Assembly: GCA_022559845.1 (NCBI GenBank)
Contig: CM040121.1
Span: 346,864,243 to 346,928,242, forward strand
DNA: 64,000 nucleotides
Reading direction: 5' to 3'
From: Amorphophallus konjac
Taxonomy: Eukaryota > Streptophyta > Magnoliopsida > Alismatales > Araceae
The notes under the pieces are model-generated. The model searched no databases. It worked only from the letters and a program-made list of their open reading frames with translations, and was not told the DNA's origin. Both the position numbers and the translations under genes were made by a program. Position 1 is the first letter of the stretch. The number at the start of each line of letters is the position of its first letter. Shown here one piece after another: positions 1-9,212 of this stretch.

Positions 1-548
1 AATGTCAAAAGTGAAGACTATCCTTTGTGGGTTCTGATCTGAAATAGGTCTAGTAGTTTATGCCTAGTAACTAGGGGTACCTGCCTCTGATCAAGGTGTA
101 CACCTAATGTCAACAGCATAAATGCCATTACTCTATTTACTTAGTTCAGGTTCTGAAAAATTCAAAAGTGAAAATCAAACTGCTGTAACCTTTCGAAAAA
201 TCAAAAGTCAATGAGTGAAAATTGTTTTTATCAATACATGTTCAAGTTGTCTCTCTTGAATTTCCTTATTTAATCACAAAAGGGTATTATTTCTGACTTA
301 TCTATTAATACCATGTGCCCTAGATTCACTGCTATAAATGGAATCAATAAACTCTTGTTCAGGGGTCAAATGTTTTACTCTAGATTTATCACTGTTAAAC
401 CTAAATTTTTCTCAAAATTGTATGTTGCTGATTCTTATACTTTAACAAGTTGTTTATAATCATGCTTCCCTTCTGAACCTATGATTCAGCTGTTGTCAAG
501 TGACCCTCCTACCTTCTCTACCTTGTTATCTGTTCATATTCCTTCTCA

Positions 549-752
549 AAGGGGGAGCATTTATTTAGAGGGAGAAATAATTCAGGGGAGTCTTACATTC
601 AGGGGGAGAATGTTTTAGAGGAATTTACATGCATAATGCACTTTGCACTCTTGTTTTTAATGTTTTTCTCTTTTTGATCATGTCAAAGGGGGAGAAAATC
701 TTGTGTGTGACTCACTGTCACATTGTGTTGCCATCATCAAAAAGGGGGAGAA
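549..752 (+). other. Cluster of polypurine tracts before the S1 3' LTR
   Basis: AAGGGGGAG-like motifs occur near 549, 600, 686 and 741. The last lies directly before the LTR start at 753 and is the likely primer for plus-strand DNA synthesis. Repeated polypurine motifs upstream of the 3' LTR are characteristic of Sireviruses. The same arrangement is seen in S4 (29886-31240). Confidence 0.75.
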
Positions 753-1109
753 TGTTGTGCCTCTTAGGCACAAGCATGTGCTATGTTGCTTTGATGATAG
801 CAATGCTATTTGGTTTTGATGATGCAAGACAGTGAGTGCATTTGAGTGCATTTGATATTGTATTTTGATGATAGCAATGTTATTGTGTTTTGATGATTGC
901 AATAAACAAAGTGCATTTCTGTGCATTCTTATTCTTGAGCATTCTGCATATGATAGTAACATGAATGATGATGTTTAGCATTGATGGCATTTGTTCTTTA
1001 TATATATGCATTACATTCTGTCAGATATCATGTCTCTACAGTCTGAACAGTAGTGGGTCGACCCACCCTTGCTGATGCGTCGACCCATCAGAACATTGAT
1101 TGTTTGGGA

Positions 1110-1860
1110 AGCAAAGTCCATACACTGCAGGGTAAAGCCCAATGTCTAGGCATTGCTGCATCACTTGCATTTCAGAGTCTATACATTGGTTTTATCGTGC
1201 ACATAGACTTCCAAGTCTATACATTCCTACATTAGTGTGCTTCACGCTTTGTTCATGGCTGAGAGTCTATACACTGGGCTTGAATTGTATACATTGAGCG
1301 TCTCAATGAGCATCTCATGTAAGTCCATACATTCATAGTGCATTGCATTGACTAAGTATATACAACGTCAGTTCATGCATGACTTAGGCAAAGTCTGTAC
1401 AGAGTCCAGCGTCTTTGTTAGCGTCTCATGCATTGGGCTAAGTCTTTACAGCATTCAATGTCTAGAGCTTCATGATGTCTGTACATCAGACTGTTACAGC
1501 AAGTCTGTACATTGTCCGTCTTCCTTAGCGTCTTGATATTTGAAGTCTATACATCCATCGTGGAGCTTCATGTCTACACATCGCTTCGCTCCATCAAGTC
1601 TGTACAGTGGGCAAGTGTGTACATTCACCAGTGAACACATCAAGTCTATACACCGCATGTGTTCATCTGATTTTTATGAAGTCTATACATCGCTTGTCTT
1701 CATCTGATCATCATGAAGTCTACACAGTGCCTGCCTTCATCTGAGGCTTATCAAGCCTTTGTATTCATTAAGTCTATACACTGCGTTGTGTATACTTTAC
1801 GTTGCTTTCGCCTTCACAACAAAGTCTATACAATGCAATGCATATACTTAGAACTAATGA
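1110..1860 (+). repeat. Array of AAGTCTATACAT-like motifs in the S1 LTR
   Basis: A 12-14 base motif (AAGTCTATACAT, with variants GTCTGTACAT and GTCCATACA) recurs every 25-50 bases. The spacers differ, so this is a dispersed-motif array and not a simple tandem repeat. It lies in the likely U3 part of the LTR, upstream of the TATA box. Confidence 0.8.
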
Positions 1861-1954
1861 CTTCGTTTCATCTGTCTGACAGGGACTGAAGAGGCTAATG
1901 AACCCCTTAACGCAAGAGGGCTGAAGACATCCAATTTCAGCTGCTGGAACACAC

Positions 1955-2370
1955 CAATGCGTCAACACCTTGATCAAGTGGCGTGGACGCAGTAGTTCAA
2001 ACAATCAAGAAAGAAGCTTACTGGATTACTCTGGTGCGTCAACGCATTCATCAAGTGGCGTCGACGCAGCAGGTTGATGGATCGATAAGGTGACCAGAGG
2101 GTGGACGCAGTTGCACAATGCATCAACGCACTCCACACGAAACGTGAGAGGGCTGAAGCCATCTAAGTTCAGATGCTGGAACACCAATGCGTCAACGCAG
2201 CATGCTGAGAGCGTCGACGCAGCACGCCCATCTGCTGAAGACTTGATCACTGGATCACCGATGTGTCAACGCAGCAGGCTGATGGAGTCAACGCAGCAGA
2301 CTTGAGTTTTGCTGGTCGAATGTCTTTGAAGGCTGCGTCAACCCTTTGGAGCAAGTGTGTTGACGCCACC
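1955..2370 (+). repeat. Array of palindromic GCGTC(A/G)ACGC motifs in the S1 LTR
   Basis: About ten copies of a motif around GCGTCAACGCAGCA or GCGTCGACGCAGCA lie between 1955 and 2370. The GTCGAC form is a perfect palindrome (GCGTCGACGC). They fall about 160-570 bases upstream of the TATA box, where enhancer-like repeats of LTR promoters usually sit. A single related copy occurs in the S4 3' LTR near 31588. Confidence 0.7.
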
Positions 2371-2528
2371 TCAACTCCAGTTGCTGAGCGTACTAATGAA
2401 GGGCCCGTGATTTGAGGTGCCTGGCTCGTGATCCAAGGATGGACGAGATACCAGGATGCTGCCACGTGGTCTGAATTTCTAGGGTAGGAAATGTGGAAGC
2501 CACACGCGCCCAGTGTGCCTGTTGCTGC

Positions 2529-2536
2529 TATATATA
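2529..2536 (+). promoter_or_regulatory. Putative TATA box of the S1 LTR promoter
   Basis: TATATATA is followed by an AAGAAG-rich untranslated leader. A matching TATATATAC at the same relative place occurs in both S4 LTRs (13319 and 33205), which supports a conserved promoter. No transcript evidence is available. Confidence 0.6.
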
Positions 2537-3144
2537 CGAGTCTTCATCCTCTATAGAAGACTGATCGAAGAAGAAGCCTGGAGGCAGAAAGAGTAACAGC
2601 AGAGCAGAAAGCTCTTCGATCCAGCAGAAGCTGAGAGAAGAAAGGGAAAAAGAAGAGAGAGCTTCCACGATCCATCAGAAGAAAAGAAAAAGAGAAAGAG
2701 AGAAAAGGAGAAAAGGAGAACAGAGATCGAGAGAAGAAGAGAAGTGCAGCAGAGAAGAAAGAGAAAGGGAGAAAGTGAAGAAAGATAGTGAGATCGAGGG
2801 AGATCTGTTCCTACTGGACCGTGGATCGGATCCAGGCCAGTCAGCTCCGTTGAGAGCCACATTGTGCATTTCATTTTTCAGCTTTCTATTTGCTGAAGTT
2901 ATTTTCATTTCGTGTTTTTATTTTTCCTTTTTCATTTGATTATCCTTGTTCTTCCGATCCTCTGGACTGAGGTCGGGTTCCTCCTGGTGGGTCAGGAGAA
3001 GGGAGATCTGATCTCCGGTTTGCAAGCAGCAGGGGGCTGCTTGTGGGTTCCCTCCGGGCTAGGAGGAAGAGGGGAGGTTGTTCCTCTGGGTAAGCTGTGT
3101 ATCAGCATCTGTTGGCAAGCTGTGTTGCCCAGCTGTTAGTGAAG

Positions 3145-3165
3145 CCACACTCGGGTTGAGTGTGG
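3145..3165 (+). repeat. Conserved LTR hairpin CCACACTC-5-GAGTGTGG (S1)
   Basis: An 8-bp perfect inverted repeat with a 5-base loop, followed by GGGTGG. The same structure occurs at 6138-6159 (S3), 13859-13880 and 33745-33766 (S4). The loop bases differ while the stem is kept, which suggests selection on the structure. Palindromic motifs near the end of Sirevirus LTRs are known. Confidence 0.75.
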
Positions 3166-3434
3166 GGTGGATGTAGGTCTGCAGGACCGAACCACCTAAA
3201 AACCCCTCTTGCATTGTGGTTTGATTGCTTATGGTTTGCTTCCGCTAGATGTTTGCATAGGGGCGCTCCAAGTGTTTGATCACAGGTTCATTAGATGATT
3301 TGATCAGATTTTGTTCTAAGTGTTTAATCTGTTGAGTGAGCGAAATTCTAATTGAGCGAAAGTTTATATTGGGTGAAAGTTTTTATAGGCTATATTCATT
3401 CACCCCCCTCTGAATACTTGCACCGAACCCAACA

Positions 3435-3964
3435 GAGACTGCCTTGACCTATCTTACCAGGGTGGTAATAATAGGGGTTGTGAAATAAGGAATAGGTCTG
3501 TGCACCACGGTGGTAGCTTCGACCTAAGGTGTCCCAGCTCTGACCTGGATTTCTAAAAATCCTACACCCATAAGAAGTCTGCATCGGTGGAGGTTGGTAG
3601 ATGCCTCGACCTTTATGAGGATACTGGGTTGTTTTGATGTGGGGTTTTCCTTGGACTTAAGCTTTAGTAGGTTGACCCCTAACTTGTCTTCTAGCATGAG
3701 CTGTAGTAGTGTGTGTGCATGGTCCACTAGACACCCCAACCTTTTCTTTGCCCTTATCCTTGGCACTGGGCTTGTTTGGATTAACATTTTTCACAGTGTT
3801 TTTGTTGCTGCTTTCTCCCGGATTCATTGTTATTAGAGGTTTGAACTTTGATGTTTCTTTTTCAGCAACATATGTCATGGTTTTCACATCAAGCCTCTTT
3901 TTGTTTGTTGGGTTGAAACCCAATCCTTCCTTCTTAAAGTTCACTTTTGTTCCCAAGATGGCAT
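3435..3964 (-). pseudogene. S2 gag, C-terminal portion (fragment between S1 and C1)
   Basis: Read on the - strand, the frame gives the Sirevirus Gag tail (ILGTKVNFKKEGLGFNP and a basic, lysine-rich region), closely parallel to S4 Gag at 25720-26000. It continues the coiled-coil Gag encoded on - at 48054-48480: the - strand frame reads NLNA at 48054 and resumes ILGTK at 3964. The fragment has a stop after the QVRGQP segment and is cut at 3434 by S1. Pol of this element would lie to the left, outside the window or beyond S1. Confidence 0.8.
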
Positions 3965-3986
3965 CACTACAAGAAAAATGAGAAAT
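3965..3986 (+). repeat. C1 left terminal inverted repeat
   Basis: Begins CACTACAAGAAAAATG, the typical CACTA terminus, and pairs with 48029-48050. The 3 bases before it (CAT) are repeated after the right end. Confidence 0.92.
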
Positions 3987-4760
3987 TTCGACGTCCATTT
4001 ACCATCGCAAATACGTCGGAGATACATCGTAATGTGAATGTTCGACGTATTTTCGACGTATTTGGGACGGAATATGGACGTCAGAACTATTTCATTGCAA
4101 ATTTCCGACGTACTCAAATAGCGTCACCAATGCATTCGAAATTACCGACGAAACTATGTCGTCAAAATTATGGTGGCTATTTATGTTGGTAATTAATAAT
4201 ACAGAAATTAATTAATCATTACGACGGAACATAATTTAGTTCAAAATAGGTCTAAAATTTTTGACATATTTCCGACATATATATTATGTCGTCGCAAACA
4301 TATGGGCTAAATAAGTTCCGACGAAAGTTATTTTGGTCGCAAATACGTCCTTAATTGTCGACAAATTTCTATCGGATAAATAATACGTTGAAAACTTGTG
4401 GGTCAAATTAGTTCCGATGAACTATTATTGCGTCGAAAATACGTCATTAATGCTCGACGAATTTGAGATGGATAATGAATACGTTGGAACTAGTTTGAAT
4501 CAAATTGCTTCCGACGAAACTACCTTTGGTCGAAACGACGTCGTTAGATTTTGACGTAATTGAGACGGATAATTAATACGTCGAAACTAATGTGTATCAA
4601 ATTTACTTCGACGAACATTTAGTTGGTCGAAAATACATCTGAACCTTTCGACCGATTTGTGCTGGAAAATAAATACGCCAGGAAATAAGTGAGAGAAATT
4701 GGTTCCGACGAATTGTTAGTTCGTCGAAATTCCGTCGAAAACTTTCTCCACATATTTTTT
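3987..4760. repeat. C1 left subterminal repeat region
   Basis: Dense, degenerate short motifs in both orientations, such as TTCCGACGAA, ATACGTCG and TCGTCGAAA, spaced 20-40 bases apart. In known En/Spm elements such subterminal motifs bind the TNPA-type protein. The same motifs fill the right end (47640-48028). No coding frame is present. Confidence 0.8.
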
Positions 4761-5220
4761 TATATATTTTAAAATTTTAAAAACCCGTTTAAAGCTACAA
4801 TTATACACCACAATCGACTCAACTCAACATAAAACACGCAATAAATAAGATATACAACACACAATAGGATAAAATCATATTGTAAATTAGAATAAAGAAC
4901 GTCCACAACATATAAATCTTTGAATAAAAAAGTTACAGTTACATTAATTGAAATGTAGCATTTTTTCATAATATCATTAAAAAAAATCAAGAGATATCCG
5001 CTGCATCATCCGCATTCGTCATTCGTAGCATCTCCACCATCATCGGCTGTAGAAGGATCCTACATCACAAAAAATTAATAATAAATAGATTTTAATAAAC
5101 ATAATTATTAATAAATCTAGTTAAATATCTTTTTGATTTTCTAAGGCCAAAAGTAGATAACATGAAGATGATTTCTTTCACTCTCAAAGGTGAATTCTTT
5201 GAACTAAGTAGTAATGTTAT
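4761..5220. other. AT-rich C1 DNA with a possible last TNP exon
   Basis: Mostly AT-rich noncoding sequence. On the - strand, 5059-5006 follows an AG acceptor and reads DPSTADDGGDATNDECG then stop, which could be the last exon of the TNP1-like gene, separated from the upstream exon by an intron that received S3. A diverged copy of this stretch occurs at 42605-42680. The exon call is tentative. Confidence 0.4.
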
Positions 5221-6549
5221 TGTTGTGCCCTGTGATTTTGATGATGTCTAACACTATGAATCATATTATGATAATAGTTTTTTATATCATGAATTTGATG
5301 TGTGCTGGCTAATGTCGATATGTTTTCTAATGTATTGAAGAACATTTTCATATAAAGGCTTGAAGAGTTGTAATGTCAATGCTATGAATGCTTGAACTGT
5401 TATGTCTGTATGCTTGAACTATGTCTGTTTGAAGAACTGTAATATCTGAAGAATTCGGGTAAGCATAAGCATGGCAGTGTCACAGCAGCCCTAGAAGCAA
5501 CTCTGCAGAAGAAGCCTCTAATCGCTGAAGGAACAAGCTGATATATCAGCTTAAGATAGACTATGTACCCGCTGAAGAATAAGGGTGAAAAATATCCCTT
5601 AAGGCTGACAAATGTGCATTACGGGTGACAGATACTACCTTAAGGGTGACAAATAGATGGACTAGGTGAATAATAGGCAACAGTGCTGACAAATAGCAGT
5701 GCAAAGGTGAATAATAGATAGCAGGTGTGAAACAACTAAAATCTAAGAACCTCAAGCGGACTCGGGAGGGCTTACAAGTCGACTTCTGACCGAAGAATTC
5801 ATAGAATGAAAGAAGACTTTTTAGCTGTGGATTAAGGGTGAAAATGGGTGGACAAAGTAGACAAATGGGTGTGCAACAGTTTGAAATAGTTGTTCAGTGG
5901 TGTAAAGTGACTCATGTCGCTGACATTTGAAGAATGATGAAACTGGTTGAAGAGAATGATTCCCTATGTGCTTCAGAGGAAGAGAGGACTGGTCCTCTGG
6001 TTGTGGGTGACTGGGTGTTACTCACGGTTCCTTCTAATTTTATTAGAAGAAGAGAGGAGAGTGTTCTTCTAGGTCAAGCTGTAAGTCAGCGTTTGTTTGT
6101 AGACTGAGTCTGCGGTTATTGCTGTTGCAAGGGTAAGCCACACTCAGGTTTGAGTGTGGGGTGGACATAGATCTGTGTAGCAGATCGAATCACCTAAAAA
6201 TTATGTGTGCCGTGATTTTCATTGGTGTGATTGGCCCTTATCATCTATGGCCTCCATTCATAGGTTTGTGTATGAACTGATCTTCCCTATACGCTAAGTG
6301 GTTGTATTGCATTCTGTTAGATCTGTCTGATCTGAGTGGATTCTGTGAAGTAGCATTCTCTTAGTTGGTGCATTCTGGTCACTTTCATGTATATTGTTCT
6401 CACAGATATCATCTGAGCTCGTGATTTGATAGCTGAGTGTTAAATTATCTTAGGCTTAAAAATTGAGCTTAAAATTTATATAGGATCTATACTGCTGCAC
6501 ACACATTATCATATACTTGCTTCCGGCTTTGCCTATAGGGCACACAGCA
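5221..6549 (+). mobile_element. S3: Sirevirus 5' LTR remnant inside C1
   Basis: Runs from TGTTGTGCCCT to AGGGCACACAGCA. A primer-site-like TGGTATCACAG follows at 6551, so this is the 5' LTR end of an element whose internal region was lost within a few tens of bases. The LTR contains AAGGGTGACAAAT repeats (5590-5850), AAGCTGTAAGTCAGC-type repeats and a perfect 9-bp hairpin at 6138-6159. No clear target duplication is seen (GTTAT on the left, no match on the right), consistent with a deletion on the right side. Confidence 0.7.
6138..6159 (+). repeat. Conserved LTR hairpin (S3)
   Basis: CCACACTCA and TGAGTGTGG form a perfect 9-bp stem around a 4-base loop, at the same place relative to the LTR end as in S1 and S4. 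Confidence 0.7.
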
Positions 6550-6607
6550 TTGGTATCACAGATTCTCCTTTATTATAACTCTAAAGGCCAAATCATTAAA
6601 AATTAAA

Positions 6608-9165
6608 TTAAATACTCATATGAGAGGGTTGTGTTGTGCTCGAGGGTGCTCCCTAAGGTAAAATCCCAGCCTGGGCCAGGAGGGTAGCAACCACACGAGC
6701 AAAGCGTGCCTCCATACGTTCCTCAACCAGTTCTACCGCATGTTCGACGATGGATGTAATCTGCCTCGTAGAAGTGCCGATGGAAGGAGTAGAGAAGGAA
6801 CTGCTACTAGGATAGGACGAAGCTGAGCCTGGACAAGATGCTAGAATCAGGCTGGTGTCCAAGCTCTGCCCAAAACCGTATACTCGTCCTTTCTTCGGTG
6901 GGCCAGCTGGTGCTACCCATGCGTCAGGATCTAGCTGCGGCCACTACGTCTCCTCTTCCCCGTACTTTTCAATCATATGCCTGTCATATGACTCCTGGAA
7001 ATTGAATAAAAAATATTTTAAATTTTATATTAATCAATCATATTTAAAAATTAAAATAGAAAAGAAATGTGTATGTATAATCTTACCACTACCAAGCGGT
7101 CTCTCTCGCTCACATACTGATCGGTCCCCTTCTTCTGGTGAACTGTAGCAAATAAATCACGGTACGAACCGTACCACCCCTCTTCTTTTCCTGTTATACA
7201 TGTTATAGAGAATAAATAAGGACATATAAAAAATTAAATATAATAAAATTAAGATTATTAATTACCAATCTCTCCTTTTGGGTCGCGAAGGAAATAGATC
7301 CAGAAGTATGGAATTGCACGTCTGGATGTAATGCATGTGCGGCTTTGGCTTATTCAGATTTGGCGATCCAATTAGGCTCGGCCCATCTATCACAGAAGTC
7401 CTCCCAATGCTCCCTCCTCATCCATGTGGGGCCGTGTGCCTTCCAAAGGCCACGGTCCTCGCTCCCCCTGGCTAGAGCCTTGGCACGTTCCCAACAGCCA
7501 TGTAAATGATGCTTATAATTTACAGTTGCTGTGAACTCCCATACACGTCGAGCTCGTCCGGCGTCAGCTCGCCTCACAAACTGATATCCTTGCTATCAAG
7601 AATTCAAATTTTATAAGTTAGTGGATTAAAATTGTGGAGTTGGGAAATATGTAATTTAAAAGATTAAATCATATACCAGGAACTCGTCATACAATCGATC
7701 GCAGATATCCTGAGGAAACTTTCAAAATGACATATATGGGCCAGTCACATGTCGCTCAATATTGGTGGTAATAAAACGAGAAGCCTCACTGGGCTCTACT
7801 TTTTCCCTACAATTACATGTGTTAAAATAATAGCCAACAATTATATAGTTGTTAGATAGGTAACAAACATAATTCATGAGTTTAAATATTTACCCAAAGA
7901 CCCAACATGGCTTGCATCCCTCTTGCAACACCACCTGCTCGCCCTCGTGATGGCTAACAACATCGTCTGCCGGTTGTGTGCCCGACTGGGCGGACGAGCC
8001 AACTATCACAGGTGCTGTGCCTGACGTACTTGTTACAAGTAAAATAAAAATAGTTAATCAGAATTTAGCACATTGTTAGAAATAAAATTATTCAACAAGT
8101 AAACATATAGAATTTTTATCATTTAACTAAGAATTTAAATAAACATACCAGTAGAATGTGATGGAAGGGGTGTACTCTGTAGACCTGATGTAGAGGCACT
8201 CAAACCTTTAAACAGAAAATATCGTTAGCAAAACAAAGTGCATATTCACTACTCACTTATGTAAGGCTTCAAATAAACAAACCCGCAGCACATGGTGGGG
8301 GCGGTGTAGACTGTGTACCTGTTGCAGAGACATAAAATATCATTACCCAAACAAAGTGCATAATCACTACTCATTCATCTAAGTATTGAAATAAACATAC
8401 TCGCAGCAGGTGGTGGGGGCGATGTAGACTGTGTACCTGTGCAGAGACATAAAATATCATTACCTAAATAAAGTGCATAATCACTACTCATTCATCTAAG
8501 AATTGACATAAACATACCCGCAGCAGGTGGTGTGGGCGGTGTAGACTGTGTACCTGGTGCAGAGACATAAAATATCATTACCCAAACAAAGTGCATAATT
8601 ACTACTCATTCATCTAAGAATTGAAACAAACATACCCGTAGTAGGTGGTGGGGGCGATGTAGACTGTGTACCTGGTGCAGAGACATAAAATATCATTACC
8701 TAAAAAAAGTGCATAATCACTACTCTGTGATCTAAAAATTGAAATAAACATACTCGCATCAGGTGGTGGGGGCGGTGTAATATGTGTACCTAGTGTAGAG
8801 ACATAAAATATCATTACCCAAACAAAGTGCATAATCACTACTCATTCATCTAAGAATTGAAATAAACATACTCGCAGCAGGTGGTGGGGGCAGTGTAGAC
8901 TGGGTACCTGGTGCAGAGACATAAAATATCATTACCCAAACAAAGTGCATAATCACTACTTTGTGATCTAAGAATTGAAATAAACATACCCACAGCAGGT
9001 GGTGGGGGCGGTGTAGACTGTGTACCTGGTGCAGAGACATAAAATATCATTATCCAAACAAAGTGCATAATCACTACTCATTCATCTAAGAATTGAAATA
9101 AACATATCAGTAGAATCCTTCCCAGAACCACCTCTGCTCGAAGATCCGCTACGGCCTCGAACCAT
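6608..9165 (-). pseudogene. TNP1-like (Ptta/En-Spm type) CACTA protein, broken
   Basis: The likely start at 9165 reads MVRGRSGSSSRGG, a typical beginning for this plant family. Exons, read on -: exon 1 (9165 to about 9112), eight 36-base proline-rich micro-exons (9025-8149), a linker exon (about 8025-7895), then exons at about 7808-7680, 7590-7263, 7190-7085 and 6997-6608. The conserved core includes RRADAGRARRVW and a tryptophan-rich stretch (THMRREHWEDFCDRW-like), followed by GPPKKGRVYGFGQSLD. TNP1/TNPA-type proteins bind subterminal repeats of CACTA elements. Stops lie in the 7808, 7590 and 6997 exons; at least two fit C-to-T changes. The first intron donor reads AT in place of GT. The gene starts about 50 bases after the TNP2 frame, so the two may share a transcript as in En/Spm. 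Confidence 0.75.
8149..9025 (-). repeat. Tandem array of 118-bp micro-exon/intron units in the TNP1-like gene
   Basis: Eight units have 36-base exons at 8990-9025, 8872-8907, 8754-8789, 8636-8671, 8518-8553, 8401-8436, 8283-8318 and 8149-8184. Each exon is preceded by AG and followed by GT on the - strand. Exons are phase-symmetrical and encode GTQSTPPPPPAA or variants; the last encodes a diverged GLQSTPLPSHST. Introns are about 82 bases and nearly identical (start GTATGTTTATTTCAA, end CTCTGCACCAG). The period is 117-118 bp, and 134 bp for the diverged unit. The array therefore multiplies a complete exon with its splice sites, adding up to 96 residues. Confidence 0.85.
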
Positions 9166-9212
9166 CTAATTATTGACACCATTTAACGTAGTGCATATTA
9201 GTCGACAACTAA

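Larger units (their letters stand above)
1..3434 (+). mobile_element. S1: 3' part of a Sirevirus-type Ty1/copia retrotransposon
   Basis: The window opens inside the 3' noncoding region of this element and continues through its complete 3' LTR (753-3434). The upstream 750 bases contain no coding frame but hold several AGGGGGAG polypurine motifs, a hallmark of Sireviruses. The LTR runs from TGTTGTGCC to CCCAACA. The five bases after it (3435-3439, GAGAC) are the presumed target duplication; the partner copy lies outside the window. The host DNA on the right is the - strand gag of another Sirevirus (S2), so S1 is a nested insertion. The family assignment rests on the polypurine signature, the LTR hairpin and close parallels with S4, whose gag and pol are visible. 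Confidence 0.85.
753..3434 (+). repeat. S1 3' LTR (2682 bp)
   Basis: Starts TGTTGTGCCT directly after a polypurine tract and ends CCGAACCCAACA. It contains, in order, an array of AAGTCTATACAT-like motifs, an array of GCGTCAACGC/GCGTCGACGC motifs, a TATA box (2529), a purine-rich AGAAGAAG leader, repeats of the AAGCTGTGT...CAGC type and a CCACACTC/GAGTGTGG hairpin. The order matches the S4 LTR, so the two are related families although the sequences differ. Confidence 0.85.

Noticed and set aside
2551..2908. Serine/phenylalanine/leucine-rich ORFs on the - strand of the S1 LTR
   Set aside because: They are complements of the purine-rich AGAAGAAG leader; similar shadows occur at 13309-13599 and 33153-33485.
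8149..9110. Regularly spaced repeat array resembling a CRISPR
   Set aside because: Units are near-identical over the full 118 bp, so there are no unique spacers. The context is a plant transposase gene with splice sites at the unit borders.
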